Both the position numbers and the translations under genes were made by a program. The notes under the pieces were generated by a model. That model worked only from the letters and a program-made list of their open reading frames with translations, had not been told where the DNA came from and made no database searches. DNA of 64,000 nt from Clostridiales bacterium (GTDB lineage: Bacteria > Bacillota > Clostridia > Peptostreptococcales > Anaerovoracaceae): contig SVCW01000005.1 of assembly GCA_015058155.1 (NCBI GenBank), forward strand, positions 1 to 64,000, read 5' to 3'. Every line of letters begins with the position of its first letter. Positions within the stretch are counted from its first letter, which is position 1. Of this stretch, positions 25,669 through 35,296 are shown piece by piece.

Positions 25669-26609
25669 AACATACCATCCTGAGCGAGATAAACTATAAC
25701 TTCTCTCTGTTCTGTTCCTTCTTCGTCAGTTGATACTGTTTCGACTTCAAACTGCCATATTCCATCCTGCTTCTCAAGTGAAAGAATATTGAATTCTGTA
25801 CCTTCGAGTTCCTGATCAAGAAGTTCTGTGTAGTACTGAACTGCTGAGAGGTCTCTTCCGGTAAAAATAGCACCATCAGTAGTATAAAGAAGCATTAGCT
25901 TGTCATAGGCTGTTGTGCCTCCACGACTTGCAGCCGGTCCTGAAGTAGTAGCATCAGGGAGCGTTACATCTTCAAAACTATCTGCATTATCACTTTCATG
26001 GATAAAATCGTCTGCTGCCTGCTCATCGTCAGTAACAGGTGTCCCCATAGTATCAGGAACTTCTTCTAAAGCATACTTTGATTTTGCGTCATTGTCAGCA
26101 TAATATGAATAAGCAATATTATTCACTGTATTTTCTGATTCGATTACTACTGAAGTATCATCGGAAGTATCCTGTCTGTAAGGCTCGCCTGCTGTGTCGA
26201 TACGCTCTTCAATCTGAAGGCTTCCGGCATCACTTTCCATAGCTGTATCAAGCATCAACTGATCACTATTATTATACATTGTGATGGCAAATATTCCAAC
26301 TACAAAAATAGCTGCAACTGATGACATGCGTTTTGCAAAAGACTTCTTCTTTCTAGAAATCGGAATCACTTCTCTTTCGCGCTCTTCATTTACTGATACA
26401 AGCGCTGCATGGAGTCTTGCGTCGAATTCACGAGGAAGTTCAACTTCAGGAATATCTGCCAGAATTTCCGTGATATGAAGTAATTCTTCGTATTCCTTCC
26501 TGCAAGCACTGCATTCTTTAAGATGAGCCTCTAATGCAATAGCTTCTTCTTCGTCTATTAAATTGTCGATGTAAAGAGAAAGATTTTCTCTTACCTGCTT
26601 ACAATTCAT
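25626..26609 (-). CDS. zinc-finger membrane anti-sigma factor with large extracytoplasmic domain
   Basis: 327 residues. The N-terminal ZAS-type zinc motif is H29-x3-C33-x2-C36 (HLKECSAC) with an additional C3. A single membrane segment lies at about 95-112. Outside the membrane are an acidic Ser/Thr/Asp-rich linker (about 115-225) and a folded-looking C-terminal region (about 228-327, with 'AQDGMLWTEETTETTTEEL' at the very end). It should bind and inhibit the ECF sigma factor encoded just upstream. An ECF-type promoter in the 85-bp gap suggests that it is part of the regulon. The signal sensed outside is unknown. Confidence 0.87.
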   Translation of the reverse strand: MNCKQVRENLSLYIDNLIDEEEAIALEAHLKECSACRKEYEELLHITEILADIPEVELPREFDARLHAALVSVNEEREREVIPISRKKKSFAKRMSSVAAIFVVGIFAITMYNNSDQLMLDTAMESDAGSLQIEERIDTAGEPYRQDTSDDTSVVIESENTVNNIAYSYYADNDAKSKYALEEVPDTMGTPVTDDEQAADDFIHESDNADSFEDVTLPDATTSGPAASRGGTTAYDKLMLLYTTDGAIFTGRDLSAVQYYTELLDQELEGTEFNILSLEKQDGIWQFEVETVSTDEEGTEQREVIVYLAQDGMLWTEETTETTTEEL

Positions 26610-26656
26610 AGTTTTCTCCTAAAAATAACTTATATTAATCCCCTTTTCATTACTTT

Positions 26657-26682
26657 GACGAAAAGAAGTATGATTTTGTTCC
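26657..26682 (-). promoter_or_regulatory. ECF-type promoter between sigma and anti-sigma genes
   Basis: GGAAC (26682-26678), 17-nt spacer, CGTC (26660-26657) on the minus strand. This is the AAC/CGT pattern used by many ECF sigma factors. It is positioned to transcribe the anti-sigma gene and polA separately from the sigma gene. Confidence 0.6.
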
Positions 26683-26694
26683 ATAGTTTTTAAA

Positions 26695-27291
26695 TTAATC
26701 TGATGTGTAATCTCCGTTTACATATATGTCCCGAAGTTTGATTCTTGCTCTTGAAATCCTCGATTTTACAGTTCCGATCGAACAATCGAGTATTTCGGCA
26801 ATTTCTTCATATGAAAAACTACGTATATCTCTCAGAATTATAATTTCCCGATGCTGATCAGGCAGTTTTTCAAGACACTCAAGTATATACTGACTTGATT
26901 CTTTCTTTTCATAAGATTCTTCCGGAGTGTCTGCTTTATCAGGAATCTCTAATTCATATTCATCATCTTCACTATTCCCGCCGTATAGAGATAATATATT
27001 AGAACCGAGTGCCTGATTCCTGTTTTTTCTCAGCATATCATTACATGTGTTAACAACAATTCTGTATACCCATGTATCAAATTTGCTCTGAAAATTAAAT
27101 AGTGAAAGATTCTTGTAAATCTTGATGAAACTCTCCTGAAGTGCATCCATCGCATCTTCTTCGTTTTTCATATACCTGAAAGCCAGATTATACGCTTTTC
27201 CTTTACATGACAAAATGAGGGTTTCGAAGCTCATTTCGTCACCCTCAATTGCTTTCATGATTAAAGTGCGTTCATCATAGTTTTCAGCCAT
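26695..27291 (-). CDS. ECF (group 4) RNA polymerase sigma factor
   Basis: 198 residues. Region 2 is at about 20-95 ('AFRYMKNEEDAMDALQES', 'FDTWVYRIVVNTCND'), followed by an acidic linker (about 110-140). Region 4 is at about 140-190 with the helix-turn-helix 'SYEEIAEILDCSIGTVKSRI'. Together with its membrane anti-sigma partner it forms a cell-envelope-type signalling pair. I see no Shine-Dalgarno sequence before the ATG, and the P1 peptidase gene ends 13 bases upstream, so translation may be low or coupled. Confidence 0.93.
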   Translation of the reverse strand: MAENYDERTLIMKAIEGDEMSFETLILSCKGKAYNLAFRYMKNEEDAMDALQESFIKIYKNLSLFNFQSKFDTWVYRIVVNTCNDMLRKNRNQALGSNILSLYGGNSEDDEYELEIPDKADTPEESYEKKESSQYILECLEKLPDQHREIIILRDIRSFSYEEIAEILDCSIGTVKSRISRARIKLRDIYVNGDYTSD

Positions 27292-27304
27292 AGTTGAAAT
27301 AAAA

Positions 27305-28279
27305 TTAAAACTCTGAAGCAGTCTTTACTCCATATCTATTATCTGCATTCTTTACTGCGTTTGCAATAGCCTTCTCCATAACATGAACCGAAAGAACGCC
27401 AAGAGCATCTGCCATAACAGGAATTTCACCTGTTGCCATAACAAATATTGAATCACCGTCAGCCGATGTGTGAACAGGTGATATCGCTCTTGCATAGGCA
27501 TTGTGTGTTACGGATGCAAGCTTATTACATTCCGGCTTGGTAAGTTTAGCATTTGTTATTATACAACCGATTGTTGTGTTTCCATTGAAAAGGTTGTGCG
27601 GATTTTCAAGTGTCTTAAGGAGGAAATCATCAGTCGAAAGAATTTCAGTCTTATCTTCACTCATTACTCCAGCAAGAACTTTTCCAGTCTCTGTATCATA
27701 AACATCACCAAGACAGTTTACAGCAACTACAGCAGCACACTTGATACTGCCTACCTGAGCAGCATATATACCAAGTCCGCCTTTCATCATTCTTTCAGAA
27801 CCGAACCATTTTCCTACTGTAGCACCTGTTCCCGCACCGTAATTACCTTGTCTAAGTTCTTCTTTATCAAAAGCAGCTCTGCATGCTTCATAACCCATTT
27901 CAAGGTCAGGGTGTTTCTTTTCACCCATATCAAGATCAAATAATGAAGCACCACAGACAATCGGAACTTTTTCAACACCTGTATCAAATCCGATATCTCT
28001 TTCTGAAAGGAACTCCATTGCTCCGTTCCCTGCAGCAAGTCCGAATGCACTTCCTCCGGAGAGCATTACACAGTGTATCTGCTGAACCATGTTAACAGAT
28101 TTCAAAAGATCTGTTTCACGAGTTGCAGGAGCTGCACCCCTTACGTCAACACCTGCTGATGCACCTTCCGGGCATATAATAACAGTACAGCCTGTAGCTC
28201 CTTTTTCATCCTGAGCATTTCCTATTAAAATACCTTCAATTTCAGCAACGCTGATTTCTCTGATCAATTCTTTATTCAT
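27305..28279 (-). CDS. P1 family (S58, DmpA/NylC-like) peptidase
   Basis: 324 residues from the ATG at 28279, which has GGTGA six bases upstream; a TTG 18 bases earlier is less convincing. Conserved segments are 'VMLSGGSAFGLAAGNG' and 'GNYGAGTGATVGKW'. The motif NTTIG at 234-238 aligns with the autocleavage site where an N-terminal Thr or Ser nucleophile is exposed (Asn-Thr in NylC), so cleavage before T235 is predicted. Family members act on N-terminal beta or D residues and on cyclic or nylon-type amides; the natural substrate is unknown. It lies six bases from the end of a second gene family member, the FNT channel gene upstream, and 13 bases before the sigma gene. Confidence 0.85.
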   Translation of the reverse strand: MNKELIREISVAEIEGILIGNAQDEKGATGCTVIICPEGASAGVDVRGAAPATRETDLLKSVNMVQQIHCVMLSGGSAFGLAAGNGAMEFLSERDIGFDTGVEKVPIVCGASLFDLDMGEKKHPDLEMGYEACRAAFDKEELRQGNYGAGTGATVGKWFGSERMMKGGLGIYAAQVGSIKCAAVVAVNCLGDVYDTETGKVLAGVMSEDKTEILSTDDFLLKTLENPHNLFNGNTTIGCIITNAKLTKPECNKLASVTHNAYARAISPVHTSADGDSIFVMATGEIPVMADALGVLSVHVMEKAIANAVKNADNRYGVKTASEF

Positions 28280-28303
28280 TCTGTTCACCAACTTCAAGAA
28301 AAA

Positions 28304-29131
28304 CTATGCTTTCTTATATGCATAGAAGTATGCAAGTGCAACAAAACCTGCACCACCGACAATATTTCCGAGAGTTACAGGAAGAAGGTTTGCAATGAGG
28401 AAGTTCTGAACGTTTAATCCTGCAAGTGCTTCCGCGGATAAACCTGACATTGTAACATAAAGCTCATTACTCTTAGCTATGATTCCTGCAGGTATGTAAT
28501 ACATATTAGCAACGCTATGTTCAAAACCGCTTGTAATGAAAAGCCATATCGGGAAGAATATTCCGAGAATCTTTCCTGACATAGTATCTGCACCAAATGA
28601 AAGCCATACTGCAAGACATACAAGCCAGTTACACATAATTCCCAGCACAAAAGCCTTTAAGAAACTGAGTCCGCACTTTCCGGCTGCAATCTTTATAGTC
28701 ATTCCACCAAGAAGTCCCGCACTCGAATCGAGCTGTCCTGAAGCATTAATCATATATGCGATGAGGAGTGAGCCGACCATATTTCCTGCATATACGATAA
28801 TCCAGTTTCTGAGCATTCTTGCAAATGTAACCTTTTTATCAGCAACTGCAGCCATAATGAGTGTATTTCCAGTAAAAAGTTCTCCTCCTGCGAGTACAAC
28901 AAGCATAAGGCCTGTCCCGAAAATTGATCCTGCAAGACATTTTCCAAGACCGTATGTATCAGGTGACGCGAGAAGATTGAAAGCTGCCATGTTGCTACCT
29001 TCAGCCGCAAAAGCAATAAAAGCTCCTGCAAGTATACCAAGTACAAATAGTTTTCCAAAACTACCACTCGCTTTTGCCTTACCAGTTTCAATTGTAACGT
29101 CAAGAATTTCTGCCGGTTTTAGTGGTTTCAT
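28304..29131 (-). CDS. formate/nitrite transporter family channel (FocA/NirC)
   Basis: 275 residues, six hydrophobic helices, with the FNT signature 'GGELFTGNTLIM' near residue 82 and the repeat-like 'SGFEHSVANMYYIPAGI' near residue 201. FNT proteins are pentameric channels for formate, nitrite or hydrosulfide. No formate or nitrite enzyme gene is adjacent, so substrate cannot be assigned. GGAGG precedes the ATG. No separate promoter is visible between the 6S RNA 3' end and this gene. Confidence 0.92.
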   Translation of the reverse strand: MKPLKPAEILDVTIETGKAKASGSFGKLFVLGILAGAFIAFAAEGSNMAAFNLLASPDTYGLGKCLAGSIFGTGLMLVVLAGGELFTGNTLIMAAVADKKVTFARMLRNWIIVYAGNMVGSLLIAYMINASGQLDSSAGLLGGMTIKIAAGKCGLSFLKAFVLGIMCNWLVCLAVWLSFGADTMSGKILGIFFPIWLFITSGFEHSVANMYYIPAGIIAKSNELYVTMSGLSAEALAGLNVQNFLIANLLPVTLGNIVGGAGFVALAYFYAYKKA

Positions 29132-29164
29132 TAAATTCCTCCAAAATGTTCCAATAATTAATTA

Positions 29165-29343
29165 AAAAATAATCCCGAATATGCCGTCAGGATATAAAAG
29201 ACGCCCTATCTCCCGATAGGTGGGTGCTCTGTTCCCGCTTCTGTCTTCCACTCGGAGGAGGCTTGACATAGGCTGTCAGAAACTCGAATTCCCAAAGTCA
29301 ATTTGTAGGTTCTTTTATGATTCCCAAACGAGCATCTCAGGAT
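29165..29343 (-). ncRNA. ssrS: 6S RNA
   Basis: About 179 nt that fold like 6S. The terminal stem pairs ATCCTGAG (29343 side) with CTTATACGG-side sequence ending TTCGGGAT. Next, ATAAAAGA (29318-29311) pairs exactly with TCTTTTAT (29201-29194). On the 3' side of the central bubble is CACCCACC followed by the small hairpin CCTATC-GGGA-GATAGG, as in other 6S RNAs. A long apical arm contains TTTCTG/CAGAAG. The ends resemble E. coli 6S (CTCTGAGATGTTCG and GGCGGCATCTCGGAG). A strong promoter places the 5' end near 29343, and a T-run follows the 3' end. 6S RNA binds the housekeeping sigma holoenzyme. Confidence 0.82.
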
Positions 29344-29349
29344 GATTTT

Positions 29350-29378
29350 ATTATATGATGAATCACCGAAATTATCAA
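29350..29378 (-). promoter_or_regulatory. promoter for 6S RNA
   Basis: TTGATA (29378-29373), 17-nt spacer, TATAAT (29355-29350) on the minus strand. This is a near-consensus sigma-A promoter, seven bases from the inferred 5' end. Confidence 0.85.
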
Positions 29379-29402
29379 CGGTAATATCTTCAATATTTGA
29401 TT

Positions 29403-30128
29403 TTATTCTTCGAATAAATCGATAGCGCAGTTTGTATGTACCTTCTGTACATCGTCATTATCTTCAAGAATTTCAATCATTTTTCTGAGATTCTTGATGT
29501 CACCTTCGCCTGGAGTTGATTCCATTGAAGGAACGAATTCGATGTCTGATTCGAGGATTTCATAACCTGCATCGAGAATTGCCTGATGAACATCAGTGTA
29601 TGCAGCCGGATCTGTAAGAATTTCAAAGCTGTCTTCCTGAACTACCATGTCATCAGCACCAGCTTCAAGAGCTGTTTCCATAAGAGCATCTTCATCCACT
29701 CCGTCTACTGCTTCGATGATGATAACGCCCTTTCTTGCGAACATGTATGATACGCAACCAGGTGTTCCGAGATTTCCACCATACTTATCAAATGTTGAAC
29801 GAACTGATGATGCAGTTCTGTTCTTATTGTCTGTAAGAGCTTCAACAATTACAGCGATTCCGCCTGCACCGTAACCTTCGAAAGTGAGTTCTTCGTATGT
29901 TTCGCCTGCAAGTTCGCCTGTACCTTTCTGAACTGCTCTCTTAATGTTATCGTTAGGCATACCGATGCCCTTAGCTTTTTCAATGGCAACTCTGAGAGTT
30001 GGATTGTAATCAGGATCTCCGCCGGCCTTTGCTGCTACGATGATTGCTCTGGCATACTTTGTGAACATTGCAGCTCTCTTTGAGTCCTGTGCCGCCTTTC
30101 TTCCTGCGATTGTACCGTGTCTACCCAT
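29403..30128 (-). CDS. YebC/PmpR family protein (TACO1-like)
   Basis: 241 residues, full length, beginning with the family signature 'MGRHGTIAGRKAAQDSKRA'; 'GYGAGGIAVIVEALTDN' and 'GCVSYMFARKG' also match. The family was annotated as transcriptional regulators. Recent work links YebC and TACO1 to easing ribosome stalling at polyproline, complementing EF-P, whose gene is also in this window. GGAGG precedes the ATG. Confidence 0.95.
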   Translation of the reverse strand: MGRHGTIAGRKAAQDSKRAAMFTKYARAIIVAAKAGGDPDYNPTLRVAIEKAKGIGMPNDNIKRAVQKGTGELAGETYEELTFEGYGAGGIAVIVEALTDNKNRTASSVRSTFDKYGGNLGTPGCVSYMFARKGVIIIEAVDGVDEDALMETALEAGADDMVVQEDSFEILTDPAAYTDVHQAILDAGYEILESDIEFVPSMESTPGEGDIKNLRKMIEILEDNDDVQKVHTNCAIDLFEE

Positions 30129-30193
30129 GGAGACACCTCCTAACTTTTACTTTTAGATTTACGTCATTAAAACGCATTAATATTTCGGCTTAT

Positions 30194-30223
30194 ATTATAA
30201 CTCATCAGTATACTTCTTTTCAA
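30194..30223 (-). promoter_or_regulatory. promoter for yebC
   Basis: TTGAAA (30223-30218), 18-nt spacer, TATAAT (30199-30194) on the minus strand. It lies inside the last codons of the activase gene. I see no terminator between the two genes. Confidence 0.65.
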
Positions 30224-33200
30224 GGTTTTTGTGAGCTGTAGCCATCATAAGCTTAATTCTGTTAAGCTGATTAACATCTGATGCACCAGGGTCATAGTCG
30301 ATAGCTGCGATATTGGCATACGGATTACGCTTACGAAGTGCCTTCATCATTCCCTTTCCTGTTACATGATTAGGAAGACACGCAAAAGGCTGAAGGCATA
30401 CAACATTTTCAACGCCATGATCTATAAGTTCAACCATCTCTCCTGTGAGAAGCCATCCTTCACCACACTGATTACCGAGTGATACTACTTCAGTAGCTGC
30501 CTTTGCAATTTCATTAATATGAGAAGGCATAATGAATCTCTTTGTATTCTTGAGAGCATCTCTATATGGCTTTCTGAAGATCTCGATAGCCTTTATTGCA
30601 AGTCTGTTTCCTATTGCAGTTTTGTATGTACCGGAAAGTTCTTCGTAATTGAAATATGCCTTGCTGTAACATCCGTAAAGGAAGAAGTCTATAAGGTCAA
30701 GAACAACTGCTTCTCCGCCTTCCTTTTCAATGATATTAACTATTTCATTATTTGCAGTCGGATGATACTTAACAAGAATTTCACCTACAACACCAACTTT
30801 AGGTTTTTTAATATCTCTTAAAGGTAACTCTTCAAACGCCTGAGCAATTTCCTTAAGAAGTTTCCTGTAGTTACCGAAGTGGCCTGATGCAATTACGCGT
30901 TCTGCCTTCTTGGCATACTTGTCGTACAGTGCGTCGGCAGCTCCCGGTTCAACTTCATAAGGACGAGTCGCATAAAGAACTTTCATGAACATATCACCTA
31001 TAACAAGTGCCATAAGTGCTCTCTTTATAAGTGCATATGTAAACTTGAATCCCGGATTTTTTTCAATTCCTGTAGCATTTACTGAAACTACAGGAATCTG
31101 TTCCATTCCAAGATCCTTGAGAGCTTTTCTTATAAGTGAAACATAGTTTGATGCTCTGCACTGTCCTCCGGTCTGAGTCATGAAAATAGCAGTTTTATCC
31201 AGATCATATCTGCCTGACTTAAGAGCTGAAATCATCTGACCTACAGTTACTATTGTAGGATAACATGCGTCGTTATTTATATATTTCAGGCCTTCTTCTA
31301 CCGCATTTTTATCAACTGCAGGAAGGAGCTCGGCCTTATAGCCTGAAAACTCAAGTGCAGGTTCAAGGAACTGGAAATGTATAGGCGACATCTGAGGAAT
31401 GAGTATTGTGTACTTATCCTTCATTTCTTCTGAAAATACTACTCTGTTATAAGGCGTATTATCTTTACTATGAAGTATTCCGTTCTTTTCTCTTTCTTCA
31501 ATTGCAGCCTTAAGCGAACGTACTCTTATCTTTGCTGCACCGATATTAGTACCTTCATCAATCTTGAGAACTGTATAAAGCTTATTGTTCTTTGAACAGA
31601 TTTCTTCAACCTGATCTGTAGTAACGGCATCAAGTCCGCATCCGAATGAATTAAGCTGAACAATTTCAATATCATCTGTTGTTCCTACAAAATCAGCTGC
31701 CTTATATAGTCTTGAATGATACATCCACTGGTCGAGAACTCTTATAGGTCTTGGAAGATTCCCAAGATGAGCAACTGAATCTTCAGTAAGAACTACCATG
31801 TCATATGTAGTAATGAGTTTATCTATACCGTGATTGATTTCAGGATCAAGATGATATGGTCTTCCGGCAAGTACAATACACTTCTTACCGTTCTTTCTTG
31901 CCCATTCAATATACTCTTCCGCCTTGTTTCTTATATCTTCCTTGAAACGTTTATCTTCATGTCTTGCATTTGATACAGCCTTGTAAACATCATCTTTCTG
32001 AATTCCTAGTTCTACAAGAAGATTGTACATCTGATTTACAAGTGCTTTGTCATCATCATACGAAATAAACGGATGAATAAATCTGACATCATTTTCTTCA
32101 AATATGTCATCCATATTATTCGCTATAACTTCAGGATAAGTTGCTACAATCGGGCAATTGTAATGGTTTGAAGCTCCTGCATCTTCGTATCTTTCGTGAT
32201 TTATGCTTGGATAAAATATATATTTATTGCCATTGTTTACTAACCATTTAACATGTCCGTGCACGAGCTTTGCAGGGTAGCATGCTGTGTCACTCGAAAT
32301 AGTATCCATTCCGTTTTCATAGAGTTGCTTTGACGACTGAGGTGAAAGCTGAACCCTGAAACCGAGTGAAGTAAAGAATGTAAACCAGAACGGATAGTTT
32401 TCGTACATGTTAAGTACTCTCGGAATGCCGATTACTCCTCTGCATTCTTCGAGACTTAAAGGTTTATAGTTAAAAAGTCTTCTGAACTTATACTGATAAA
32501 GGTTTGGAATTTCGTTAGTTGAACTAGCCTTTCCCTCACCCTTTTCGCAACGATTTCCTGTTATGAATCTTGAACCGTCATTGAACTTATTGATTGTAAG
32601 CATACAGTTGTTTTCACAACCGTTGCAGCGAGTATGACTGTTTTCAACTGTAAATGTGTCGAGTTCATCAAGTCCGTAGATTGTACTCTTAACGCCGTCA
32701 TCATGATTCATTGCAACTATGGCAGCACCGTACGCACCCATAATACCTGCTATATCCGGGCGCACTACTTCTCTTCCGATAACTCTTTCCATCGAACGGA
32801 GAATAGCATTGTTAAGGAATGTTCCCCCCTGTACAACAATCTTTTCACCTGCTTCTTCAGGATTTCTGAGCTTAATTACCTTGTAAAGAGCATTTCTGAT
32901 AACAGAATACGAAAGACCGGCTGAAATATCTCCGATTGTTGCTCCTTCTTTCTGAGCCTGCTTAACCTTTGAATTCATGAAAACGGTACATCTTGTACCA
33001 AGATCAACCGGATTATCTGCAAAAAGTGCTTCGTTTGCAAAATCAGGTACATTCATACTAACCGACTTTGCATAAGTTTCAATAAATGAACCACATCCTG
33101 AAGAACATGCTTCATTGAGCATGATGCTGTAGATAGCTCCATCCTTAATCTTCATGCACTTCATATCCTGGCCGCCGATATCGAGAATAAAGTCTACTCC

Positions 33201-34442
33201 TGGCAGAAACTCTTCAGCAGCCTTGTAATGTGCCATTGTTTCTATTTCACCGTAATCGGCTTTGAGAGCAGCCTTGATAAGCGCTTCTCCATAACCCGTT
33301 ACAGTTGATTTTGCAATATATGCTTCGTCAGGAAGCATAGCATAAAGCTCCCTGAGCATTGAAATTGTAGCCTCTATAGGTTTACCTTCATTGCCTCTGT
33401 AAAATGAATAAAGAAGGTTCTTATCTTCATCTATGAGTGCGGCTTTTGTCGTTGTTGAGCCTGCATCTATACCGAGGTATACTTTTCCTCTTGCTTCAGA
33501 TAAAGGCTTTCTTCTGATCTTTGCCTTGTCATGTCTTTCAAGGAATTCATCGTAATCATATTCATCCTTGAACAGCGGCTCAAGATGCTTAGTTTCTGTA
33601 AGGAGTTCAGGTGAAGCAGTTTCTATCTTTATAAGAAGCTGCTCTATTCTGTGCGTTTCATACTTCGATGAAAGCATAGCGGCACCTATAGCTACGAAAT
33701 ACTTCGCATCTTCCGGAAAAATAACCTGTTCTTCACTGAGGTTGAGCGTTTCTATAAATCTCTTTCTTAATTCTGAAAGGAAAGATAATGGTCCACCGAG
33801 AAACGCTACATTACCCTTGATAGTTCTTCCGCAGGCAAGACCGGAAATAGTCTGGTTAACTACAGCCTGAAAAATAGATGCCGAAAGATCTGAAATAGCA
33901 GCTCCTTCATTGATAAGAGGCTGTATATCAGTTTTTGCGAAAACTCCGCATCTTGCAGCGATAGGATAAATAATTTTGTGACTCTTTGCAGCTTCATTGA
34001 GACCCGAGGCGTCAGTATTAAGGAGTACAGCCATCTGGTCGATAAAAGCACCTGTACCGCCGGCACATGTACCATTCATTCTCTGCTCAATACTCTTATC
34101 GTAAAAAGTAATCTTTGCATCTTCGCCACCAAGTTCTATTGCAACATCAGTTTCAGGAATTAGATGCTCAACAGCATGACTGCATGAAATTACTTCCTGC
34201 TCAAAAGGAACGTCAAGAAGGCGTGACAAAGAAAGTCCGCCTGATCCTGTAATTGTCGCATGAATGTCTGCAGTCTTATCTCCTCTACTGCTCAGGAAAA
34301 TTTCGAGGTCTTCAAGAAGTTCTCTTACTTTACTGAAAACATTCGACATATGTCTTTCGTACTTACTGTAAATAATATTGTTTTCTTTATCCAGCAACAC
34401 TAACTTTACTGTTGTTGAACCCACGTCAATGCCAAGCTTCAT
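30195..34442 (-). CDS. giant 2-hydroxyacyl-CoA dehydratase activase-like protein (two ASKHA domains, DUF2229, HgdB-like)
   Basis: 1415 residues. Two BadF/BcrA-type ATPase domains are fused: residues 1-265 ('[11 protein letters not shown]') and 320-580 ('[11 protein letters not shown]'). The first has C126 (GTCAGGTG) and C165 (ARCGVF), at the spacing of the [4Fe-4S] ligands of HgdC (C127/C166). The second has C446/C450 and C485 (TRCTVF). A further Cys cluster follows (C606, C609, C613, C632). The remainder (about 690-1400) resembles DUF2229 and dehydratase-subunit folds with many Cys. The architecture is known in anaerobes, but the substrate is unknown and no dehydratase subunit gene is adjacent. 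It has its own promoter region. Confidence 0.88.
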   Translation of the reverse strand: MKLGIDVGSTTVKLVLLDKENNIIYSKYERHMSNVFSKVRELLEDLEIFLSSRGDKTADIHATITGSGGLSLSRLLDVPFEQEVISCSHAVEHLIPETDVAIELGGEDAKITFYDKSIEQRMNGTCAGGTGAFIDQMAVLLNTDASGLNEAAKSHKIIYPIAARCGVFAKTDIQPLINEGAAISDLSASIFQAVVNQTISGLACGRTIKGNVAFLGGPLSFLSELRKRFIETLNLSEEQVIFPEDAKYFVAIGAAMLSSKYETHRIEQLLIKIETASPELLTETKHLEPLFKDEYDYDEFLERHDKAKIRRKPLSEARGKVYLGIDAGSTTTKAALIDEDKNLLYSFYRGNEGKPIEATISMLRELYAMLPDEAYIAKSTVTGYGEALIKAALKADYGEIETMAHYKAAEEFLPGVDFILDIGGQDMKCMKIKDGAIYSIMLNEACSSGCGSFIETYAKSVSMNVPDFANEALFADNPVDLGTRCTVFMNSKVKQAQKEGATIGDISAGLSYSVIRNALYKVIKLRNPEEAGEKIVVQGGTFLNNAILRSMERVIGREVVRPDIAGIMGAYGAAIVAMNHDDGVKSTIYGLDELDTFTVENSHTRCNGCENNCMLTINKFNDGSRFITGNRCEKGEGKASSTNEIPNLYQYKFRRLFNYKPLSLEECRGVIGIPRVLNMYENYPFWFTFFTSLGFRVQLSPQSSKQLYENGMDTISSDTACYPAKLVHGHVKWLVNNGNKYIFYPSINHERYEDAGASNHYNCPIVATYPEVIANNMDDIFEENDVRFIHPFISYDDDKALVNQMYNLLVELGIQKDDVYKAVSNARHEDKRFKEDIRNKAEEYIEWARKNGKKCIVLAGRPYHLDPEINHGIDKLITTYDMVVLTEDSVAHLGNLPRPIRVLDQWMYHSRLYKAADFVGTTDDIEIVQLNSFGCGLDAVTTDQVEEICSKNNKLYTVLKIDEGTNIGAAKIRVRSLKAAIEEREKNGILHSKDNTPYNRVVFSEEMKDKYTILIPQMSPIHFQFLEPALEFSGYKAELLPAVDKNAVEEGLKYINNDACYPTIVTVGQMISALKSGRYDLDKTAIFMTQTGGQCRASNYVSLIRKALKDLGMEQIPVVSVNATGIEKNPGFKFTYALIKRALMALVIGDMFMKVLYATRPYEVEPGAADALYDKYAKKAERVIASGHFGNYRKLLKEIAQAFEELPLRDIKKPKVGVVGEILVKYHPTANNEIVNIIEKEGGEAVVLDLIDFFLYGCYSKAYFNYEELSGTYKTAIGNRLAIKAIEIFRKPYRDALKNTKRFIMPSHINEIAKAATEVVSLGNQCGEGWLLTGEMVELIDHGVENVVCLQPFACLPNHVTGKGMMKALRKRNPYANIAAIDYDPGASDVNQLNRIKLMMATAHKNLEKKYTDEL

Positions 34443-34483
34443 ATAATGTTAAGGTCCTTTCAACGTATTATTATTATCAGAAT

Positions 34484-34492
34484 ATTATAACA
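34484..34492 (-). promoter_or_regulatory. extended -10 promoter for the activase gene
   Basis: TGT-TATAAT (34492-34484) on the minus strand, about 40 bases before the start codon, with no good -35. A second TATAAT without a properly spaced -35 lies near 34590. Confidence 0.45.
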
Positions 34493-34517
34493 CCTTTTTA
34501 TGCACAATCGTGAATAA

Positions 34518-34543
34518 TTAAGATTTTCTTAACGGTTTCTTAA
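34518..34543. repeat. three TTAA boxes at 11-bp spacing
   Basis: TTAA occurs at 34518, 34529 and 34540, exactly one helical turn apart. On the minus strand the two proximal boxes are extended to TTAAGAAA. They lie upstream of the extended -10 of the activase gene, the layout of direct-repeat boxes for OmpR/PhoP-type regulators. Confidence 0.45.
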
Positions 34544-34626
34544 CACCTATGTAGTTTTAGAAACTATATGATATTATTTTATCATATATTATACGTATTT
34601 TCATCATACAACGAAAAGAATTTGTC

Positions 34627-34654
34627 AAAAAAAGGAGGCTCTGATTAAGCCTCC
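34627..34654 (-). terminator. intrinsic terminator overlapping the end of the cysteine-cluster gene
   Basis: GGAGGCT (34654-34648) pairs with AGCCTCC (34640-34634) on the minus strand, followed by seven T. The 5' arm contains the last codons and stop of the gene ending at 34645. Confidence 0.88.
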
Positions 34655-35268
34655 AGAAAATATCCTCTCTTTACAATTGTCAATTCAATATCCTGCTCTA
34701 TTCTGTCGTCAGAATCCATGATAACGAGATCATAGATAAGCGGATCCCTTATGAGATGCTTCCATACAGTATAAGTTGCCTGAATGAAATCATCCTTTAA
34801 TTTAAGTTCCGGTCTGCACCTTTCACCTTTTTCGTTTTCTTTTATAAGAGGACAAGTATACGGTACTTCGAGTGTGCTGAGTATAAGTACAAGTTCATCA
34901 TCTTCAGTAATATGAGGTGCAAGCGGGAAAAACCTGCACTGAAGAGGTCTCATTTCTCTATGACAGATCGGTGGTGTCTTGCATCTCACAAAATATATTT
35001 TTCCGAACCATGAATCAGGAAAATCATAATCTTCAGCATATTCAACCTGCCATTTGAGCCAGTCTTCTTTCTGCGTAAATATCTTTTCTTCTCCTGGAAG
35101 AAGATAAATCCCCATTTCATAATCATCAGCATCAGGTGTGCTTGAATCTCCGCCGCAATTGCAACATGCAGCACCGCATAACTGACCGCAGTCATAATCA
35201 ACTACGTTTACCTTGTCGAGAAGTCTGTAAATAGCTTTGTATGTAGATTTTTTGATAGAACTCTTCAT
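34645..35268 (-). CDS. cysteine-cluster protein of unknown function, downstream of RNase P RNA
   Basis: 207 residues from the ATG at 35268 with AAAGGA six bases upstream. Reading further upstream would translate RNase P RNA and is rejected. The N-terminus carries a dense cluster (CGQLCGAACCNC, about 27-38), and more Cys follow at 'RCKTPPICHREMRPLQCRFF' and 'YTCPLI'. This arrangement recalls YkgJ-type proteins thought to bind Zn or Fe-S, but the identification is tentative. No separate promoter is visible, so it is probably transcribed by readthrough from rnpB. A terminator overlaps its stop codon. Confidence 0.7.
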   Translation of the reverse strand: MKSSIKKSTYKAIYRLLDKVNVVDYDCGQLCGAACCNCGGDSSTPDADDYEMGIYLLPGEEKIFTQKEDWLKWQVEYAEDYDFPDSWFGKIYFVRCKTPPICHREMRPLQCRFFPLAPHITEDDELVLILSTLEVPYTCPLIKENEKGERCRPELKLKDDFIQATYTVWKHLIRDPLIYDLVIMDSDDRIEQDIELTIVKRGYFLEA

Positions 35269-35296
35269 AAGCTTTCCTTTCATATCAAAAAATAGA

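Noticed and set aside
28536..29165. 209-codon open frame on the plus strand opposite the FNT channel gene
   Set aside because: Mirror of a real membrane protein gene; Ser/Pro/Ala-rich translation without family features.
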